A stretch of 53,922 nt of DNA from Enterovibrio qingdaonensis (GCF_028683135.1 NZ_JAJUBB010000028.1:1-53922); one strand, 5' to 3'; counted from the first letter of the stretch, positions 17,043 through 27,334 are shown. Numbers and translations are program-made. The notes: generated by a model from the sequence alone, not told the origin.

Positions 17043-18488
17043 CTAACGGCTTTGCTCCGTTTTCTCTTCAGCTTTGCCCCATACACCCGGCTCTATTTGA
17101 TTGAGCAATTCAGGGTGATTGCGGCTGTTAAATGACGGGACTCTTCCTCGATTTAGCTGCTGGTTGTAATCTTTCGCCAAAGACACCACGGTGCCGGATA
17201 GCAGAAGTATTGCAATCATATTCACAATGGCCATCAAACCCATTGACGTATCGGCCATGATCCAAACCACCGGAAGCTCTGCCATCGCACCGAACATCAC
17301 CATGCCCAAAACAATAAAGCGGAAAATAATCAAACCGAACTTATGGTTATGTTTAAGGAATATCAAATTCGTTTCAGCATACGAATAGTTAGCGATAATC
17401 GAAGTAAAGGCAAAGAAGAAGATTGCGACAGCGATAAATATGCCGCCCCAGCTTCCCACCTCACTGGTCAATGCGCGCTGCGTTAACTCGATTCCCGTGA
17501 TCTCACTGCCAGGCATGTACTCACCAGAAATCAAGATGATAGAAACGGTAGCTGAACAGATAACAATGGTATCAACAAACACACCTAGCATCTGGACGTA
17601 GCCTTGAGAGGCAGGATGCGGTGGATACGGTGTGGCACTTGCCGCCGCATTTGGCGCAGAACCCATACCCGCCTCGTTAGAAAACAAACCTCGTTTGATC
17701 CCTTGAACCATGCCCTGCGCAATGGTGTAACCCAACGCACCTGAGGCCGCTTCTTCCAAACCAAACGCACTTCGGAAGATAAGCGCGAGAACATCTGGCA
17801 CTTTCTCAAGGTTGGTAAACATGACGTAGAATGCAAGAGCCAAATAGAGCATTGCCATTAGTGGAACGATTAATTCTGCGGTTCGCGCGATCTTTCGAAT
17901 GCCACCAAAAATGACAAACGCAGAAATCAACACCAAAGCCATACCCACGTAGAGCGGGTCAAAACCAAAAGCAACGTATGCAGCCTGAGTTATCGAATTG
18001 GCCTGTACGGAGTTAAACACTAACCCGAAGGCAATAATAAGCAACACCGAAAAGACAACACCCATCCAGCGCATACCCAGGCCTTTTTCCATGTAATAGG
18101 CTGGTCCGCCACGGAAATTGCCATCTTCGTCGCGAGTCTTGTAGAGCTGTGCCAGTGTACTTTCCGCAAATGCGGTTGCCATCCCCAGTATGGCAATGAG
18201 CCACATCCAGAAGATTGCGCCAGGACCACCTAACGTCAATGCAACGGCGATACCCGCCATATTACCGGTACCGACACGCGCAGCGAGGCTAGTGCAGAGT
18301 GCTTGAAAGGATGAGATGCCTTCGCTGTCAGATTTTCGGCTGTTTTTCATCACACTGAACATGTGTCCAAAGTGACGAAGTTGAATGAAGCCCAATCGTA
18401 GTGTGAAAAAGATGCCGCCACCGATCAACAGATAAATGAGCACAGAGCCCCATATCAGATCGTTTAAAAAGTTGATAAGACTTACCAC
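17043..18488 (-). CDS. Sodium:alanine/glycine symporter, AGCS family (second copy)
   Basis: A second AGCS-family transporter, 481 residues from the GTG at 18488. That start is chosen because an AGAGGGGGAGG ribosome-binding site sits directly before it and the protein then opens VVSLINFLNDLIWGSVLIYL, matching the family N-terminus. The open frame extends 36 codons further, but that part is non-hydrophobic and lacks family similarity. Signatures: VGTGNMAGIAVALTLGGPGA, FRGGPAYYMEKGLG, KRGLFSNEAGMGSAPNAAAS, and AIFFFAFTSIIANYSYAETN. It resembles the copy at 14545-16089 but differs enough that the two probably have different substrates or affinities. Neither carries a recognisable glycine riboswitch. 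Confidence 0.91.
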   Translation of the reverse strand: MVSLINFLNDLIWGSVLIYLLIGGGIFFTLRLGFIQLRHFGHMFSVMKNSRKSDSEGISSFQALCTSLAARVGTGNMAGIAVALTLGGPGAIFWMWLIAILGMATAFAESTLAQLYKTRDEDGNFRGGPAYYMEKGLGMRWMGVVFSVLLIIAFGLVFNSVQANSITQAAYVAFGFDPLYVGMALVLISAFVIFGGIRKIARTAELIVPLMAMLYLALAFYVMFTNLEKVPDVLALIFRSAFGLEEAASGALGYTIAQGMVQGIKRGLFSNEAGMGSAPNAAASATPYPPHPASQGYVQMLGVFVDTIVICSATVSIILISGEYMPGSEITGIELTQRALTSEVGSWGGIFIAVAIFFFAFTSIIANYSYAETNLIFLKHNHKFGLIIFRFIVLGMVMFGAMAELPVVWIMADTSMGLMAIVNMIAILLLSGTVVSLAKDYNQQLNRGRVPSFNSRNHPELLNQIEPGVWGKAEEKTEQSR

Positions 18489-19096
18489 GCCTCCCCCTCT
18501 GTACGTATAAACATTATCGCAATGTAAGGATCCCCAAGTTCGAGGGTGCGATGAGATGCAACTGACGTAGTCGTCAGTGAATATAGATGTGGGCATTTCT
18601 GGCGTAGATACCCGAAACCCCGAAAATGTGTCGTTTTCGTCAGATTTAATGAGCGTAGCTCACAAATTTCCGCGAATGATGAAGGTTGGTGGATGAAAAA
18701 TCAATATGAATCCGAGTTCATATCCGTTTTTCATCCCCTCTAAAACCAACAACCAAAATCAGATAAAAAACACATCGTACACACAACAACCCAACAAGAA
18801 CGCAACACGAGAAAGCAAACATTGTGGCTTGTTTAAAATAGAAAAAATGGTGATGCCTGTTCAAACAATTCTGTGAGGACAGAGAGTTGCCTTCACTTTT
18901 ATTACGAGCTCTAAACATTCAATAAAAGGGATTTTCACCCCCTTCAGCTGCTTGAAATATAACCATAAACAAAAGAAGGGTGATGTCACTCTCATTAAAT
19001 ATTCACTGAGGTGCAACAAATGAGAAACACTTCAATTTTATTTTAGGGGAGGTTTGATACTTAAATACTGACCGCACGGCAATATGAGGTGAATTT
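18489..19096. other. 608-base region between the second symporter and the DUF3545 gene
   Basis: It should hold two divergent promoters. Small hairpins are visible: ACTGACG-TAGT-CGTCAGT at 18561-18578 in the symporter leader, and ATATGAA-TCCGAG-TTCATAT at 18704-18723, which has short T runs on both strands. A possible 34-codon hydrophobic minus-strand frame (18718-18822) ends inside the second hairpin. No convincing annotated gene. Confidence 0.4.
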
Positions 19097-19279
19097 ATGG
19101 ATAGCTTTGCCTTCGAAGATATTTTCGATCAAGACAGAACACAACGCGGTGGACGAAATAAGCAAGTCAAACGCAAGTGGCGAGAAATTGAGGCTCTGAA
19201 AGACAGACAGCGCCTTAGAAAAGAGTTGCAAGACATCGATATGGTCGGTGATTTTAACGATAGTGACTTTGATTTTTAA
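19097..19279 (+). CDS. Small DUF3545-family protein
   Basis: This 60-residue charged protein of unknown function has an acidic N-terminus (MDSFAFEDIFDQD), a basic middle with the family-like core KRKWREIEALKDRQRLRKEL, and an acidic end (DFNDSDFDF). The middle is probably a helix or short coiled coil. I recognise it as a conserved small protein of Vibrionaceae and other gamma-proteobacteria (DUF3545). A GAGGTGAATTT ribosome-binding region precedes the ATG, and a terminator follows. The similar charge pattern and short length to a putative envelope-integrity family (PA3496) is noted but not decisive. Confidence 0.8.
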   Translation: MDSFAFEDIFDQDRTQRGGRNKQVKRKWREIEALKDRQRLRKELQDIDMVGDFNDSDFDF

Positions 19280-19344
19280 CCCTCTGTTTTCTATCAGCCG
19301 TTGAACCTGCTGGCGCACACTTTTACGTCAACGCGCCGTAATCT

Positions 19345-19369
19345 AAAAAGGCACATTGCTGTGCCTTTT
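19345..19369 (+). terminator. Terminator after the DUF3545 gene
   Basis: AAAAGGCACA, loop TTGC, TGTGCCTTTT. The A run on the left means that it may serve the converging hemerythrin-like gene too. Confidence 0.88.
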
Positions 19370-19426
19370 ATGTTTTCATTGACTGGATTCTCTAAACCGC
19401 CGGCTCTTTGAAAGCGGCTTAAACGA

Positions 19427-19960
19427 TCAAGACTTCAGTGCTGATGCCAATTCAACAAACGTGTCAGAAACCTGCTCACCAAACAAGGGGTCGCTTAGCT
19501 CAGACTCCCATTGAGTCTGCAAGTAATCCCAGTCATCCTTTGTCAGCTGCTTTTTAATTAACGGAAGAATAGCGCGCTCTTCCAACTCAAGGTGCTCGCG
19601 CTGGCTCACCACAAATCGATTGAGCTTTTCTGCAAAAAGATCCAATGGAATAACCGCATCCATCAAAATCATATCCACCGTGTCAGCAAACTCGGCAGTT
19701 AACCCAGCCAAGCTATCATGCTCAGCGTCTAGGCGTGCCACCTCTTCCGCACCTTTATATTTATCAACGTAATAGTGATAAATCAGGTCTTCCTTAGGAT
19801 GGTGATATCTTTCCGCATGCTCTTGTAAATAACGCACGGCATCGCGGATCAGGCTGTAATTCACTGACTTCTCGTTTTTAATTGCAGTGAGATTACGGGC
19901 GAGAAGTTTAAGTAACTTACTAATATTATTATGATCTTCATGAATGCTACTGATTAGCAT
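19427..19960 (-). CDS. Hemerythrin HHE-domain protein
   Basis: This 177-residue protein has a hemerythrin-like four-helix bundle. Candidate di-iron ligands are the His residues in SSIHEDHNN, the EHAERYHHPKEDLIYHYY segment, DAEHDSL and SQREHLELEE, the spacing expected for HHE domains. Such proteins bind oxygen, nitric oxide or iron, or sense redox state. The start at 19960 is chosen because AGGGAG lies five bases upstream and the protein begins directly at the HHE fold; the open frame runs 45 codons further without family sequence. It is a single gene converging with DUF3545. Its exact role is not shown. Confidence 0.85.
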   Translation of the reverse strand: MLISSIHEDHNNISKLLKLLARNLTAIKNEKSVNYSLIRDAVRYLQEHAERYHHPKEDLIYHYYVDKYKGAEEVARLDAEHDSLAGLTAEFADTVDMILMDAVIPLDLFAEKLNRFVVSQREHLELEERAILPLIKKQLTKDDWDYLQTQWESELSDPLFGEQVSDTFVELASALKS

Positions 19961-20079
19961 AGCGACTCCCTTCCTTTGATTTTTATTCTCCAATTTCATC
20001 AGTCTATCCAGCCCACATCGAGATGACTTGCGCATGGTCATTTTTTGTTCAATTAATTGGATGAAGAATCGCCAAAGAA

Positions 20080-20117
20080 AAAACCCGCGATCCATTTCAC
20101 TGAATGCGGGCTCTTTT
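20080..20117 (-). terminator. ung terminator
   Basis: CCCGC (20084-20088) and GCGGG (20106-20110) form the stem core with a large partly paired loop. An A-rich run to the left gives the U-tract for leftward transcription. Confidence 0.75.
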
Positions 20118-20144
20118 CACAAAGAGGTCAAGCTAAGACAAATG

Positions 20145-20825
20145 CTAAGCGTCTAAATCAGGTTGCCAATTAACCGTGACTTTGCCCATTTCAGATAACA
20201 ACCGATTGGTGGAAGAGAAGTGTTTGCAACCGAGGAATCCACGGTGGGCCGATAGTGGGGATGGGTGCGGTGCCTCAAGAACATGGTGACGTTGGCGATC
20301 AATCACACGGCCTTTTTTACGCGCATGTGCTCCCCAAAGTAGGAATACAACACCTTCACAATGTTGGTTTACGGCTTCAATAACGCGATCCGTAAACGTC
20401 TCCCACCCCAAATGGGCATGAGAATGCGCATTGCCCTGTTCGACCGTCAATACGGTATTCAACAGCAATACACCCTGATCAGCCCAACTTTTCAAATAGC
20501 CATGATTCGGAATCGTGAAACCGTCAATGTCCTGCGCCAACTCTTTGTACATATTAACTAAAGACGGCGGCGGCTTAATGCCGGGTAAAACCGAAAAGCA
20601 AAGTCCATGTGCTTGGTTCGGGCCATGATATGGGTCCTGCCCTAAGATCACGACCTTCACATCGCTAAGCTCTGTAAAACGAAACGCGTTGAACACATCT
20701 TCTTTAGGTGGGTAGATCACTTTGCCTTGTTCGCGCGCTTCAGTCACAAACGTCATCGTGTCTTTAAAGTAATCCTGTTCTTTTTCCTGACCAATCACGT
20801 CTTGCCAGGTGGTTACTTGTGTCAT
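20145..20825 (-). CDS. ung: Uracil-DNA glycosylase
   Basis: Ung removes uracil from DNA as the first step of base-excision repair. The 226 residues contain the water-activating loop [18 protein letters not shown] (catalytic Asp64) and the leucine-loop [14 protein letters not shown] (catalytic His187). Length and motifs match family 1 UDG. It has its own terminator, and nfo, another base-excision repair gene, is next upstream on the same strand 41 bases away, so the two may be co-transcribed. Confidence 0.97.
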   Translation of the reverse strand: MTQVTTWQDVIGQEKEQDYFKDTMTFVTEAREQGKVIYPPKEDVFNAFRFTELSDVKVVILGQDPYHGPNQAHGLCFSVLPGIKPPPSLVNMYKELAQDIDGFTIPNHGYLKSWADQGVLLLNTVLTVEQGNAHSHAHLGWETFTDRVIEAVNQHCEGVVFLLWGAHARKKGRVIDRQRHHVLEAPHPSPLSAHRGFLGCKHFSSTNRLLSEMGKVTVNWQPDLDA

Positions 20826-20866
20826 TTGTTTCCCAACTTGCGATTATTGTTTAATAGAGCGAGATT

Positions 20867-21733
20867 CTACGCGCTTATTGAAGAAGATGCTGTGACTTCG
20901 AATTGACGCAGGAGACGGATCTCATCCGCCCATTTCTCAGGCTTTATGGTTTCCAAGATAAGCGGGATACCATCAAATCGACTGTCTTGCATGATCACCT
21001 CGAAGCAAGGCAAACCAATTTCCCCCTCTCCCAGTGCATGGTGGCGATCCACGCGACTGCCAAATGGTGTTTTAGAGTCATTCAAATGCATGCCTCTTAA
21101 GTATTGAAAACCGACTGTTTTTTCAAACTCCGCAAAGGTTTTTTCAGCCGCACTATGCGTACGCAGATCATAGCCCGCCGCGAACGCATGGCATGTATCA
21201 ATACACACACCCACTCGCTTTTTGTCTTCCACTTGCGCAATGATTGTCGCGAGTTGCTCAAACGACCAACCCAAGTTTGTGCCTTGCCCTGCGGTATTCT
21301 CAATCACGGCCACCACGTCAGGGACTTCTTTATGGGCGAGGTTAATCGACTCAGCAATCAATGCTAAACAGACATCTTCACTGATCTTTTTTAAATGACT
21401 ACCAGGGTGAAAATTCAACAGTGGCAAACCAAGCTGCTGACAACGCTTCATTTCGTCAATGAACGCCTCTCGCGATTTCAGCAATTTTTCTTCTTCCGGC
21501 GCACCAAGGTTAATGAGGTATGAGTCGTGGGGAAGAATCGCCTCTGGTGCAAATCCATGCAGACGACAATTCGCCTTAAAGGTCGCAATGGTTTCGCTTT
21601 CTAATGCTTTGGCAACCCACTGTCGTTGGTTTTTAGTAAACAACGCAAATGCGTTGGCACCAATTTGTGCAGCGTTAGCCGGTGCTTTGTCTACTCCCCC
21701 CGCGGCAGATACATGTGCGCCAATATATTTCAT
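20867..21733 (-). CDS. nfo: Endonuclease IV
   Basis: Nfo is the zinc-dependent AP endonuclease that cuts abasic sites left by glycosylases such as Ung. The 288 residues start [18 protein letters not shown], typical of the family. Metal-ligand motifs are visible: [48 protein letters not shown], and [11 protein letters not shown]. It is upstream of ung on the same strand, a pair that makes biochemical sense. It diverges from grcA; the 334 bases between them contain the grcA regulatory sites. Confidence 0.96.
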   Translation of the reverse strand: MKYIGAHVSAAGGVDKAPANAAQIGANAFALFTKNQRQWVAKALESETIATFKANCRLHGFAPEAILPHDSYLINLGAPEEEKLLKSREAFIDEMKRCQQLGLPLLNFHPGSHLKKISEDVCLALIAESINLAHKEVPDVVAVIENTAGQGTNLGWSFEQLATIIAQVEDKKRVGVCIDTCHAFAAGYDLRTHSAAEKTFAEFEKTVGFQYLRGMHLNDSKTPFGSRVDRHHALGEGEIGLPCFEVIMQDSRFDGIPLILETIKPEKWADEIRLLRQFEVTASSSISA

Positions 21734-21909
21734 CTCAATTTACTCCCACTTCGTAACCGACAACATTTTAAGTTACTTACTTTGACGATAAACAGGAATT
21801 TCATCGCCTTTCCAATACACCATTTTGTAGTAATAAAATTACAAATGTAATTTTTACCAACGACTTTAAATGTTACCAATATGTACATTTTCAAATAGTT
21901 AATATTTTC

Positions 21910-21923
21910 TTGATTCAGAACAA
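21910..21923 (+). promoter_or_regulatory. Distal FNR-type box for grcA
   Basis: TTGAT-TCAG-AACAA matches the FNR consensus TTGAT-N4-ATCAA at 9 of 10 positions. Its centre is 53 bp upstream of the proximal box. Confidence 0.75.
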
Positions 21924-21962
21924 GAAAATCATTGTTCGAATTTTGCATATTTTGGTTGTAAT

Positions 21963-21976
21963 TTGACTAAAATCAA
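21963..21976 (+). promoter_or_regulatory. Proximal FNR-type box for grcA
   Basis: TTGAC-TAAA-ATCAA matches the FNR consensus at 9 of 10 positions. It is centred about 40.5 bases before the start site predicted from the -10 element at 21999-22004, the class II activator position. Confidence 0.8.
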
Positions 21977-21998
21977 AATAACCTTACAAACATTACGG

Positions 21999-22004
21999 TA
22001 TACA
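21999..22004 (+). promoter_or_regulatory. Likely grcA -10 element
   Basis: TATACA lies 22 bases after the proximal FNR box. Transcription would begin near 22010, leaving a ~58-base leader. Confidence 0.6.
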
Positions 22005-22067
22005 AGTACCCAGCTCATCAAAAGTTCGAAAATTAAAATCATCAAAGCCTATCAAGGGGAAAGAATT

Positions 22068-22445
22068 ATGATCACTGGTATTCAGATCACTAAAGCCGCT
22101 AACGACGACCTACTGAATTCAATCTGGCTGCTAGACAGCGAGACCAACGAAGCACGTTGTGTTGCTGCAAAAGCAGGCTTCGAAGCAGACCAAGTAATTC
22201 CTGCTGCCGATCTGGGTGAGTACGAAAGCCGCGAAATCGCGATCGAAGTACCTGCTAAAATCGAAGGCGGTCAACACCTGAACGTAAACGTTCTGAAGCG
22301 TGAAACGCTGGAAGACGCTGCTAAGCACCCAGAAAAATACCCACAGCTGACTATCCGCGTATCAGGCTACGCTGTGCGTTTCAACTCTCTGACTGTTGAA
22401 CAGCAACGCGACGTTATCGCACGTACTTTCACTAACTCTCTATAA
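22068..22445 (+). CDS. grcA: Autonomous glycyl radical cofactor GrcA (YfiD)
   Basis: GrcA is a spare glycyl-radical domain that replaces the oxygen-damaged C-terminus of pyruvate formate-lyase. The 125 residues carry the glycyl-radical motif RVSGYAVRF with the radical glycine at residue 100. The ATG at 22068 is preceded by AAGGGGAAAGAATT, a good ribosome-binding site, and gives the known family N-terminus ([20 protein letters not shown]). An upstream in-frame start at 21963 is rejected. Two FNR-type boxes precede it, which agrees with its anaerobic or microaerobic induction in E. coli. It is monocistronic and ends in a strong terminator shared with thrC. Confidence 0.97.
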   Translation: MITGIQITKAANDDLLNSIWLLDSETNEARCVAAKAGFEADQVIPAADLGEYESREIAIEVPAKIEGGQHLNVNVLKRETLEDAAKHPEKYPQLTIRVSGYAVRFNSLTVEQQRDVIARTFTNSL

Positions 22446-22465
22446 TCGACAGTTAGCACGAATAC

Positions 22466-22496
22466 AAAAAAAACCGGCCAATGGCCGGTTTTTTTA
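22466..22496. terminator. Bidirectional terminator, grcA / thrC
   Basis: Runs of A and T flank CCGGCC-AAT-GGCCGG between converging genes. Confidence 0.93.
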
Positions 22497-22511
22497 TATA
22501 TGGAGCAGTTG

Positions 22512-23795
22512 TTAGCCCGCCACTTTCATCAAATACTCGCGGAGCTGTGCAAAATCTGCATCTTGTTCGACAGACAACAAATCCATCACTGCATGTTTTG
22601 CAAGTGGTCCTGGCAAAGGAATATCTTGCCCTAAGATATCATCCACCGACTCTTTGAATTTTGCTGGGTGCGCGGTACATAAGAACAAACCAAACTCACC
22701 ATCTTGAAGTTGCTCTTCCAATACACGGTATGCTATCGCGCCATGCGGCTCACACAAATAGCCAGCATCAAACATCGCCTTCAAGGTTTCTGCCGTTTCC
22801 GCATCCGTCACGGCACCTGAACCAAGCTCATTCAAACCCCAACCTTTAATTTGGCACAGCTCTTCAATACGCGGCCAGTTGTTTGGCTGACTAACATCCA
22901 TGGCGTTAGACAATGTTGGAATGGTTGCTTCTGGTGTCCACTCACCGGTTTTCAGGTAGCGTGGCACGGTGTCATTCACATTTGTGGCTGCAATAAAGCG
23001 CTTGATTGGCAAGCCAATCGCTTTGGCAAGCAAACCGGCGGTCAAGTTGCCGAAGTTACCACTTGGTACGGCTACAACCAGATTTTCACGCTGCGCTTTA
23101 GTTAGCTGAGAAGCCGCTTCGAAGTAGTAACAGATTTGCGCCATTAAACGGCTGATGTTGATTGAGTTAGCCGAATTAAGACCAATCGCTTTACGCAGTT
23201 CAGCATCATCAAATGCGTTTTTCACCATCGCCTGACAATCATCGAATGTACCGTTTACGGCCACCGTATGGATATTGCCACCTAGGGTGCAAAAAAGCTT
23301 TTCTTGTAACGGGCTGATTTTGCCTTTCGGGTACAAGATAACAACATTGATGTTTTCCATGCCGTAAAACGCATGCGCAACCGCTGCCCCCGTGTCACCT
23401 GACGTGGCCGTTAGAATAGTCACCTTGCCACCATCAGTAACCGCCGCCAGTGATTGCGCCATGAAACGGCCGCCAAAGTCTTTAAATGCTAACGTCGGGC
23501 CATGGAACAATTCCAACGCACTGATAGTGTCCGTCACTTTTTCAACAGGAGCAGGGAATTGGAACGCACCATCTACCATGCTTCGAACTGTCTCTGCGGA
23601 GAGTTCTTCACCAATAAAGGCAGACAAAATCTCGCTGCTGCGGCTAACAAAATCTTTCGCTAGCAACGCATCAACGTCATCAAATGTTGGGAGTTCACTT
23701 GGGAAAAACAGGCCTTGGTTGCGACCTAGGCCCTGCTTTACTGCCTGACCAAACGAGACGTTTTCGTCGTTTTCTTTGATGTTGTATAACTTCAT
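22512..23795 (-). CDS. thrC: Threonine synthase
   Basis: This PLP enzyme converts O-phospho-homoserine to threonine, the last step of the pathway. The 427 residues match the E. coli-type enzyme (428). The PLP lysine is in [16 protein letters not shown], and the phosphate-binding stretch [17 protein letters not shown] follows. Other conserved text includes [19 protein letters not shown] and [12 protein letters not shown]. Its ATG overlaps the thrB stop by four bases (ATGA), so translation is probably coupled. It is the last gene of thrLABC. Confidence 0.97.
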   Translation of the reverse strand: MKLYNIKENDENVSFGQAVKQGLGRNQGLFFPSELPTFDDVDALLAKDFVSRSSEILSAFIGEELSAETVRSMVDGAFQFPAPVEKVTDTISALELFHGPTLAFKDFGGRFMAQSLAAVTDGGKVTILTATSGDTGAAVAHAFYGMENINVVILYPKGKISPLQEKLFCTLGGNIHTVAVNGTFDDCQAMVKNAFDDAELRKAIGLNSANSINISRLMAQICYYFEAASQLTKAQRENLVVAVPSGNFGNLTAGLLAKAIGLPIKRFIAATNVNDTVPRYLKTGEWTPEATIPTLSNAMDVSQPNNWPRIEELCQIKGWGLNELGSGAVTDAETAETLKAMFDAGYLCEPHGAIAYRVLEEQLQDGEFGLFLCTAHPAKFKESVDDILGQDIPLPGPLAKHAVMDLLSVEQDADFAQLREYLMKVAG

Positions 23796-24751
23796 AGTTC
23801 ACTTCCTGTCACTGTCGACCCGGTGTTATCCAATCGACAGATATGGACAAATCCTTCTTCATTCTGAACGTAATTTTCCTGCAGCCATTTGGCAACGCGC
23901 TCCGCCACTGCCTTATCGCTGGTAATGCTAAACAGCGTCGGTCCTGATCCGGAGATCCCTGTAGCCAACGCGCCTGCATCTTCTGCATAGTGTCTTGCCT
24001 CAGCAAAACCCGGCAGGAGTTTCTCGCGATACGGTTCTGCGACAACATCTTTAATCATGCTTGCCGCCAGTTCGGGTTGACCAGAGTAACAGCCATGGAT
24101 GAAGCCTGCCAGATGTCGACCATGATTAATCACATCCTGACGACGATATTGCGCAGGCAAAATTGCACGCGCTTCTGCCGTCGGCACCTTAATTCCCGGG
24201 TAGGCCATCACCCAATACCACTCATCAAAACATGGCACTTGCTGGCTGATAATCCCCATTTGTTCGACCATCAGTTGCAGGCCGCCTAAATAACAAGGGG
24301 CAACGTTATCGTAATGGAGGCTACCAGAAATCGCGGCTTCCATTTCTCCCATCAATGCGAGCAATGTCGTTTCATCTAACACGTCATCATGGAATTTATT
24401 GAGTGCATCAAGAGCAGCAACAATAGAACACGCGCTTGAACCTAGACCTGAACCAATCGGCATGTTCTTTTCTAACGTCATGGCGACATTTCGAATGGGT
24501 TCACCACGTTTTTCCAGCTCTCGGCGAAAAACTTGGTAGCACTGAAAAACGATATTCTCTTCTGGGTTTTCTGGCAGCTTATCAACAAAGCTACCCACGC
24601 AATCAAGCACAAAGGGGGTCGAACCACCGTCTGCCACTTTTACGCGATCGCCCAATAGTGTGCCGTCGATAGGAGATACTGCCGCCCCTAACACATCAAA
24701 ACCAACGCTGACGTTACCAATTGATGCGGGAGCGTAAACAACAACACTCAT
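23792..24751 (-). CDS. thrB: Homoserine kinase
   Basis: ThrB phosphorylates homoserine with ATP. It is a GHMP-family kinase with the glycine-rich motif [19 protein letters not shown] and an N-terminal [21 protein letters not shown]. The C-terminal [12 protein letters not shown] is motif 3. The ATG at 24751 is chosen (319 residues): it starts one base after the thrA stop codon. A longer frame adds eight residues that lie inside thrA. Overlapping and abutting ends fit a single thrABC transcript. Confidence 0.96.
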   Translation of the reverse strand: MSVVVYAPASIGNVSVGFDVLGAAVSPIDGTLLGDRVKVADGGSTPFVLDCVGSFVDKLPENPEENIVFQCYQVFRRELEKRGEPIRNVAMTLEKNMPIGSGLGSSACSIVAALDALNKFHDDVLDETTLLALMGEMEAAISGSLHYDNVAPCYLGGLQLMVEQMGIISQQVPCFDEWYWVMAYPGIKVPTAEARAILPAQYRRQDVINHGRHLAGFIHGCYSGQPELAASMIKDVVAEPYREKLLPGFAEARHYAEDAGALATGISGSGPTLFSITSDKAVAERVAKWLQENYVQNEEGFVHICRLDNTGSTVTGSEL

Positions 24752-24752
24752 G

Positions 24753-27212
24753 TTATACCCCCAACTTCCAGCCAAGTGTGCGCATCAAGTCGGCAAAGAC
24801 ACCTGCGGCCGTTACCGCTGTGCCCGCACCATAACCTCTTAGCACCAGCGGAATTGGCTGGTAGTAACGGCTGTAGAACGCCAAGGCATTCTCGCCTTCT
24901 TTGATTTTGAACATCGGGTCATCAGCATCAACCGCCTGAATTTTCACTGAGCAGTGGCCTTTATCGATACTGCCGACGTAGCGCAGTACTTTGCCTTCCG
25001 CACGTGCATCTGCCGCCAATTTATCGAAATACGCATCTGCTTCAGGCAGTTTCGCCATAAATGCAGCCACATCACCAGAGTCGTCAAAGCCAGGTGGCAG
25101 TGCAGGCTCTACATCCACGTCTTCCAACTCAAGATGCATCCCGGCTTCACGTGCAAGAATTAGCAGTTTGCGCGCAACATCCATACCTGACAGATCATCG
25201 CGTGGATCCGGCTCAGTGAAGCCGCTGTCACGAGCAACACTGGTCGCTTCACTGAAGCTTTGGCCTTCATCCAGCTTGCCGAAAATATGGGAAAGAGAAC
25301 CAGATAAGATACCGGTGAATTTTTCCAGCTCATCACCTGCTGCGATCAGGTTCTGCAAGTTTTCAATAACTGGCAGACCCGCGCCTACTGTGGTGTCGTA
25401 CATAAACTTACGGCGAGTCGCACGCGCAGACTTACGTAATTGCTGGTAGTACGCCATACCTGCGGTGTTCGCTTTCTTGTTTGGCGTAATCACGTGGAAA
25501 CCCGCTGAAAGGAAATCTACGTATTGATCAGCAATAGATTGGTCCGACGTACAGTCGATAAATACGGGGTTAATGAGGTGATTTTGCTGCACCAAACGCA
25601 CCATACGTGGCAGGCTGAACGGCTCATCGACTGCCGCTAACTCTTCTCGCCAGCTATTGAGGTCGATACCTTTGCTGTCGAGCAACATGCCACGGCTGTT
25701 CGCCAGACCACAAACACGAATGACAATGCCTTGGTCAGCCAGTTTCGCTTGCTGACGTTGCACCTGCTCAACGAGCTCGCCACCTACACCACCAACACCA
25801 ACGATAAATACATCTAGGTAGTGATTAGAGTTAAAGAGGTTCTCGTGACATGCTTTGACCGCTTCAGATACACGGCTATCTGGAATCACCGCAGAGATTG
25901 AACGCTCAGAAGAACCCTGCGCAATTGCTACGATATTCACATTCACTTCTGCTAATGATGTGAAGAATTGAGATGCAACGCCTTTAGCTGTGCGCATCGC
26001 ATCGCCCACTAGCGACACAATCGCGACGTTGTCGACGAACTCAACAGGCTCCAGCAGACCGTCTTTCAATTCAAGCTCAAAGTTTTCCTGAAGTGCACGC
26101 ATAGCCAATGGCTTATCTTCCGCTTCAATACAGAAGCTGATGCTGTACTCGGAAGACGACTGTGTGATCAATACAACCGACACGCCAGCCGAAGACATCG
26201 CGCCAAACACGCGCGCCGCCATGCCCACCATACCTTTCATGCCAGGACCTGACACGTTAACCATGCTCAGCTTGCTTAAGGTGGTAATGCCTTTCACAGC
26301 TAGATTGTCTTCGTGGTTGTCGTTACCAATCAAGGTGCCCGCACCCTGAGGGTTGGCGGTATTTTTGATTAGACAAGGAATGTGAAAGCGAGCAATTGGG
26401 AGAATAGTTTTCGGGTGAAGCACTTTGGCACCGAAGTAAGAGAGCTCCATTGCCTCTTGGTAGCTCAGCGACTTCAATAGCTTCGCGTCCGGCACTAATC
26501 GTGGATCACAACTGTAAACACCATCTACATCCGTCCAGATCTCACAGCACTCTGCGCGAACACACGCCGCCAAAACGGCAGCAGAGTAGTCCGAACCATT
26601 GCGGCCCAAAGTGACCAACTCGCCTTGCTCATTTGACGCGGTGAACCCAGGCATCAAACCGATATGATTTGCAGGAATTGGCTCTTTCTTAAAGCGATCC
26701 GAAGACACTTCGATATCAACCATCGCTTCAAGGTAGTCACCTTTTGCCTGAAGATAGTGTACAGGGTCAATCACATACGTATTGAAGCCACGTGCTTTCA
26801 ACAGCTCTGACATGGTAGCAATCGAGAGACGCTCACCTTTGCTGATGATACGGGCATAAATGTTGTCAGGGCAGAGACCCAGTAGCGCAATACCATGGAC
26901 ATATTGCTTGAGTTGAGCCACGGTGCTGTCGAGGGCTTGATACAGAGACGCTTTATTGAAATCTGCTTCCATGTCTGACAAGCCGTCAAACAGGGCTGAG
27001 AAAATGGATTGGATCTCTGCGACTTGCAATTCAGCTTCGCCATGTTTGATTGTATTTTCAATCACGTCGACGAGCGCATTGGTGATCTTAGCTGGCGCAG
27101 ATAGTACCGCCGACACCTCACTTTGACAGGTATTGCTGGTGATGATTTCTGCTGCGCGACTGAATCTCTCGGCATTTGCTAGCGAAGTACCGCCAAACTT
27201 TAAAACTCGCAT
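24753..27212 (-). CDS. thrA: Bifunctional aspartokinase I / homoserine dehydrogenase I
   Basis: ThrA catalyses the first and third steps from aspartate to threonine and is normally feedback-inhibited by threonine. In order: aspartokinase domain ([17 protein letters not shown] at the N-terminus, [14 protein letters not shown]), two ACT-type regulatory domains (about 310-460, [19 protein letters not shown] and [15 protein letters not shown]), and a homoserine dehydrogenase domain with the NAD(P)-binding [17 protein letters not shown] and GLANSRG. The length is 819 residues (E. coli 820). The ATG at 27212 has GGAGGAAAGG upstream; four extra codons in the open frame are not needed. Transcription is controlled by the thrL attenuator. 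Confidence 0.97.
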   Translation of the reverse strand: MRVLKFGGTSLANAERFSRAAEIITSNTCQSEVSAVLSAPAKITNALVDVIENTIKHGEAELQVAEIQSIFSALFDGLSDMEADFNKASLYQALDSTVAQLKQYVHGIALLGLCPDNIYARIISKGERLSIATMSELLKARGFNTYVIDPVHYLQAKGDYLEAMVDIEVSSDRFKKEPIPANHIGLMPGFTASNEQGELVTLGRNGSDYSAAVLAACVRAECCEIWTDVDGVYSCDPRLVPDAKLLKSLSYQEAMELSYFGAKVLHPKTILPIARFHIPCLIKNTANPQGAGTLIGNDNHEDNLAVKGITTLSKLSMVNVSGPGMKGMVGMAARVFGAMSSAGVSVVLITQSSSEYSISFCIEAEDKPLAMRALQENFELELKDGLLEPVEFVDNVAIVSLVGDAMRTAKGVASQFFTSLAEVNVNIVAIAQGSSERSISAVIPDSRVSEAVKACHENLFNSNHYLDVFIVGVGGVGGELVEQVQRQQAKLADQGIVIRVCGLANSRGMLLDSKGIDLNSWREELAAVDEPFSLPRMVRLVQQNHLINPVFIDCTSDQSIADQYVDFLSAGFHVITPNKKANTAGMAYYQQLRKSARATRRKFMYDTTVGAGLPVIENLQNLIAAGDELEKFTGILSGSLSHIFGKLDEGQSFSEATSVARDSGFTEPDPRDDLSGMDVARKLLILAREAGMHLELEDVDVEPALPPGFDDSGDVAAFMAKLPEADAYFDKLAADARAEGKVLRYVGSIDKGHCSVKIQAVDADDPMFKIKEGENALAFYSRYYQPIPLVLRGYGAGTAVTAAGVFADLMRTLGWKLGV

Positions 27213-27309
27213 CCTTTCCTCCAACTCCTTGTTAATACCAACCGGACTAATCGTCTGAAGCCGTGTTGGTATAAATCCTATAATCCAGTAATAATCAGGT
27301 TAAAAAAAA

Positions 27310-27334
27310 GCCCGTACCTTATTGGGGTACGGGC
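27310..27334 (-). terminator. thr operon attenuator
   Basis: GCCCGTACC / GGTACGGGC with a 7-nt loop and a run of eight A on the left (U on the transcript). It lies between the leader peptide thrL and thrA, so it works as an attenuator rather than an end terminator. Confidence 0.93.

Larger units (their letters stand above)
21734..22067. other. nfo-grcA divergent regulatory region
   Basis: This AT-rich, gene-free stretch holds two FNR-type boxes 53 bp apart and the grcA promoter, listed separately. The open frame of grcA extends back to 21963, but this overlaps the proximal FNR box and the promoter, so it is not coding. Confidence 0.75.

Noticed and set aside
18489-18596. 36-codon extension of the second AGCS symporter
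   Set aside because: The encoded residues lack family similarity and a strong ribosome-binding site sits directly before the GTG at 18488.
18481-18660. Glycine riboswitch before the second AGCS symporter
   Set aside because: I read the leader on the minus strand and did not find the conserved core of that riboswitch; the first symporter leader lacks it too.
19390-19420. Second terminator GCCGGCT...AGCGGC before the hemerythrin-like gene end
   Set aside because: The stem is imperfect and lacks a T-tract on the minus strand; the hairpin at 19345-19369 is the better candidate.
19961-20095. 45-codon extension of the hemerythrin-like protein
   Set aside because: No family sequence; AGGGAG is well placed for the ATG at 19960.
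21963-22067. 35-codon extension of grcA
   Set aside because: It overlaps the proximal FNR box and the promoter; the ATG at 22068 has a good ribosome-binding site and gives the known N-terminus.
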